Shown: piece by piece, positions 5,904 through 6,604 of the stretch
Position numbering within the stretch: position 1 is the first letter of the stretch
Layout of the letters: the number at the start of each line of letters is the position of its first letter
Assembly (NCBI GenBank): GCA_030618945.1
Contig: JAUXCI010000141.1
Coordinates: 1-6,604, forward strand
DNA length: 6,604 nucleotides
Origin: Flavobacteriaceae bacterium
GTDB taxonomy: Bacteria; Bacteroidota; Bacteroidia; Flavobacteriales; Flavobacteriaceae
Direction: 5' to 3'
Notes under the pieces: model-generated
Databases searched by the model: none
Told to the model about the DNA's origin: nothing
Seen by the model: the letters and a program-made list of their open reading frames with translations, nothing else
Made by a program: the position numbers and the translations under genes

Positions 5904-6604
5904 ATGGAAAAGAGTATCGATAGAAAAAATTTTCTGGACAATGAAATTGAGGATGGTTTTTACCTTCTTAAGTTTCATAATAAAAAGCGAGAAACACTTG
6001 AGGTGATTAGAGGGGTGGATAAGTCTTTTTTACAATTACACTTTTGTATAAAAAATGATGCCAAACTTGTTTTTAGTGGGGGAAATTATGTTCTAGACCT
6101 ACCTGAAAACAAATCATTTTTATTATATAATCCTCAACAGGATCTGCCGATTCAATTGGAACTTAGTCCAGGTGCACAGGTGATTAGTCTGCTGATCAGA
6201 ATTGAAAAGTTTCATACTTTTTTTAGCCAGGAAACCGGGCTTATACATTTTATAAGTGGAGAGAATTTGGATAAAAAATGTTATCGGGATAAGGAGTTAA
6301 ATGCCAATGAAATTATGGTGTTGAATCAAATTTTCAATTATGGATTGCATTCTTCTCTTGAAAAACTCTATTCTAAGGGAAAAGTATATGAATTGATCAG
6401 TTTATATTTTCATAAACCTGATTCTGTAGGTGCACAAAATTGCCCTTTTTTAGAAGATGAAGCTAATGTTGAAAAAATTCAAAAAGCCAAACAAATATTA
6501 ATTGACAATATGGCAGAGCCTCCAACGCTTAGTGAGCTTTCCGATCAGATACACCTCCCTTTACAACATTTAAAAGATGGGTTTAAGCACATATACGGAG
6601 AAAC
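5904..6604 (+). CDS. AraC-family transcriptional regulator, 3' end cut by the window
   Basis: An open frame runs from the ATG at 5904 to the window end, giving 233 complete codons and no stop. The first part (about 1-170) is a mostly beta-rich region (for example FLQLHFCIKNDAKLVFSGG at 42-60, AQVISLLIRIEKFHTFF at 91-107) of the kind that serves as a sensor or dimerisation domain; I do not recognise its ligand. From 180 it reads CPFLEDEANVEKIQKAKQIL, then a first helix-turn-helix, PTLSELSDQIHLPLQHLKDGFKHIYGE at 207-233. This arrangement resembles AraC proteins of the PchR-like group. The second helix-turn-helix, about 60-70 residues, lies beyond the edge. The ATG is the first after in-frame stops and no Shine-Dalgarno sequence is present. 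It is separated from pdhB by a strong terminator, so co-transcription is unlikely. Targets are unknown. AraC assignment is confident from the C-terminal motif; any link to pdhB or etf is only proximity. Confidence 0.85.
   Translation, partial: MEKSIDRKNFLDNEIEDGFYLLKFHNKKRETLEVIRGVDKSFLQLHFCIKNDAKLVFSGGNYVLDLPENKSFLLYNPQQDLPIQLELSPGAQVISLLIRIEKFHTFFSQETGLIHFISGENLDKKCYRDKELNANEIMVLNQIFNYGLHSSLEKLYSKGKVYELISLYFHKPDSVGAQNCPFLEDEANVEKIQKAKQILIDNMAEPPTLSELSDQIHLPLQHLKDGFKHIYGE

Noticed and set aside
1..6604. A new defence, mobile or biosynthetic system, CRISPR array, tRNA or rRNA
   Set aside because: Both strands were read for repeats with regular spacers, transposase or integrase genes, clustered unknown genes and RNA-gene hallmarks; none is present. 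All genes but the left-edge junction belong to ordinary metabolic or regulatory families.

Overview
This AT-rich window reads as ordinary chromosomal DNA from a member of the Bacteroidota. Three things support that: the proteins resemble Bacteroidota versions of their families; Shine-Dalgarno sequences are not evident; and several intergenic regions carry the Bacteroidota-type -7 promoter element TAnnTTTG. The genus cannot be named from the sequence.

Layout. From the left, five genes lie on the minus strand. In transcription order they are etfB (4520-3774), etfA (3712-2747), a DUF151/UVR 'bifunctional nuclease' family gene (2581-1976), a nupC-type concentrative nucleoside transporter (1967-573) and the first half of thyA (406 to about 26). 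A strong hairpin with a T-rich tail after etfA probably ends the etfBA transcript. The DUF151 and nupC genes are 8 bp apart and should be co-transcribed. thyA appears to have its own promoter. On the plus strand, divergent from etfB across a 222-bp gap, is pdhB (4743-5720), the pyruvate dehydrogenase E1 beta subunit, which ends in a near-textbook terminator. After it comes the 5' part of an AraC-family regulator (5904 to the window end), cut off by the window edge.

Functions. EtfA and EtfB form the FAD/AMP-containing electron carrier that links acyl-CoA dehydrogenases to the quinone pool. PdhB supplies half of the E1 heterotetramer that makes acetyl-CoA from pyruvate. NupC and ThyA belong to nucleoside uptake and thymidylate supply. 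The window is therefore core metabolism rather than an accessory or defence island, and I see no new multi-gene system in it.

The most notable anomaly is at the left edge. Similarity to thyA stops abruptly after residue 127, just before the normally invariant SAWN motif, and is followed by an in-frame TGA and about 22 bases that match thyA in no frame. Secondary points are a perfect 26-bp palindrome between the divergent etfB and pdhB genes, a non-ATG start for the DUF151 gene, and paired direct repeats just upstream of that gene.
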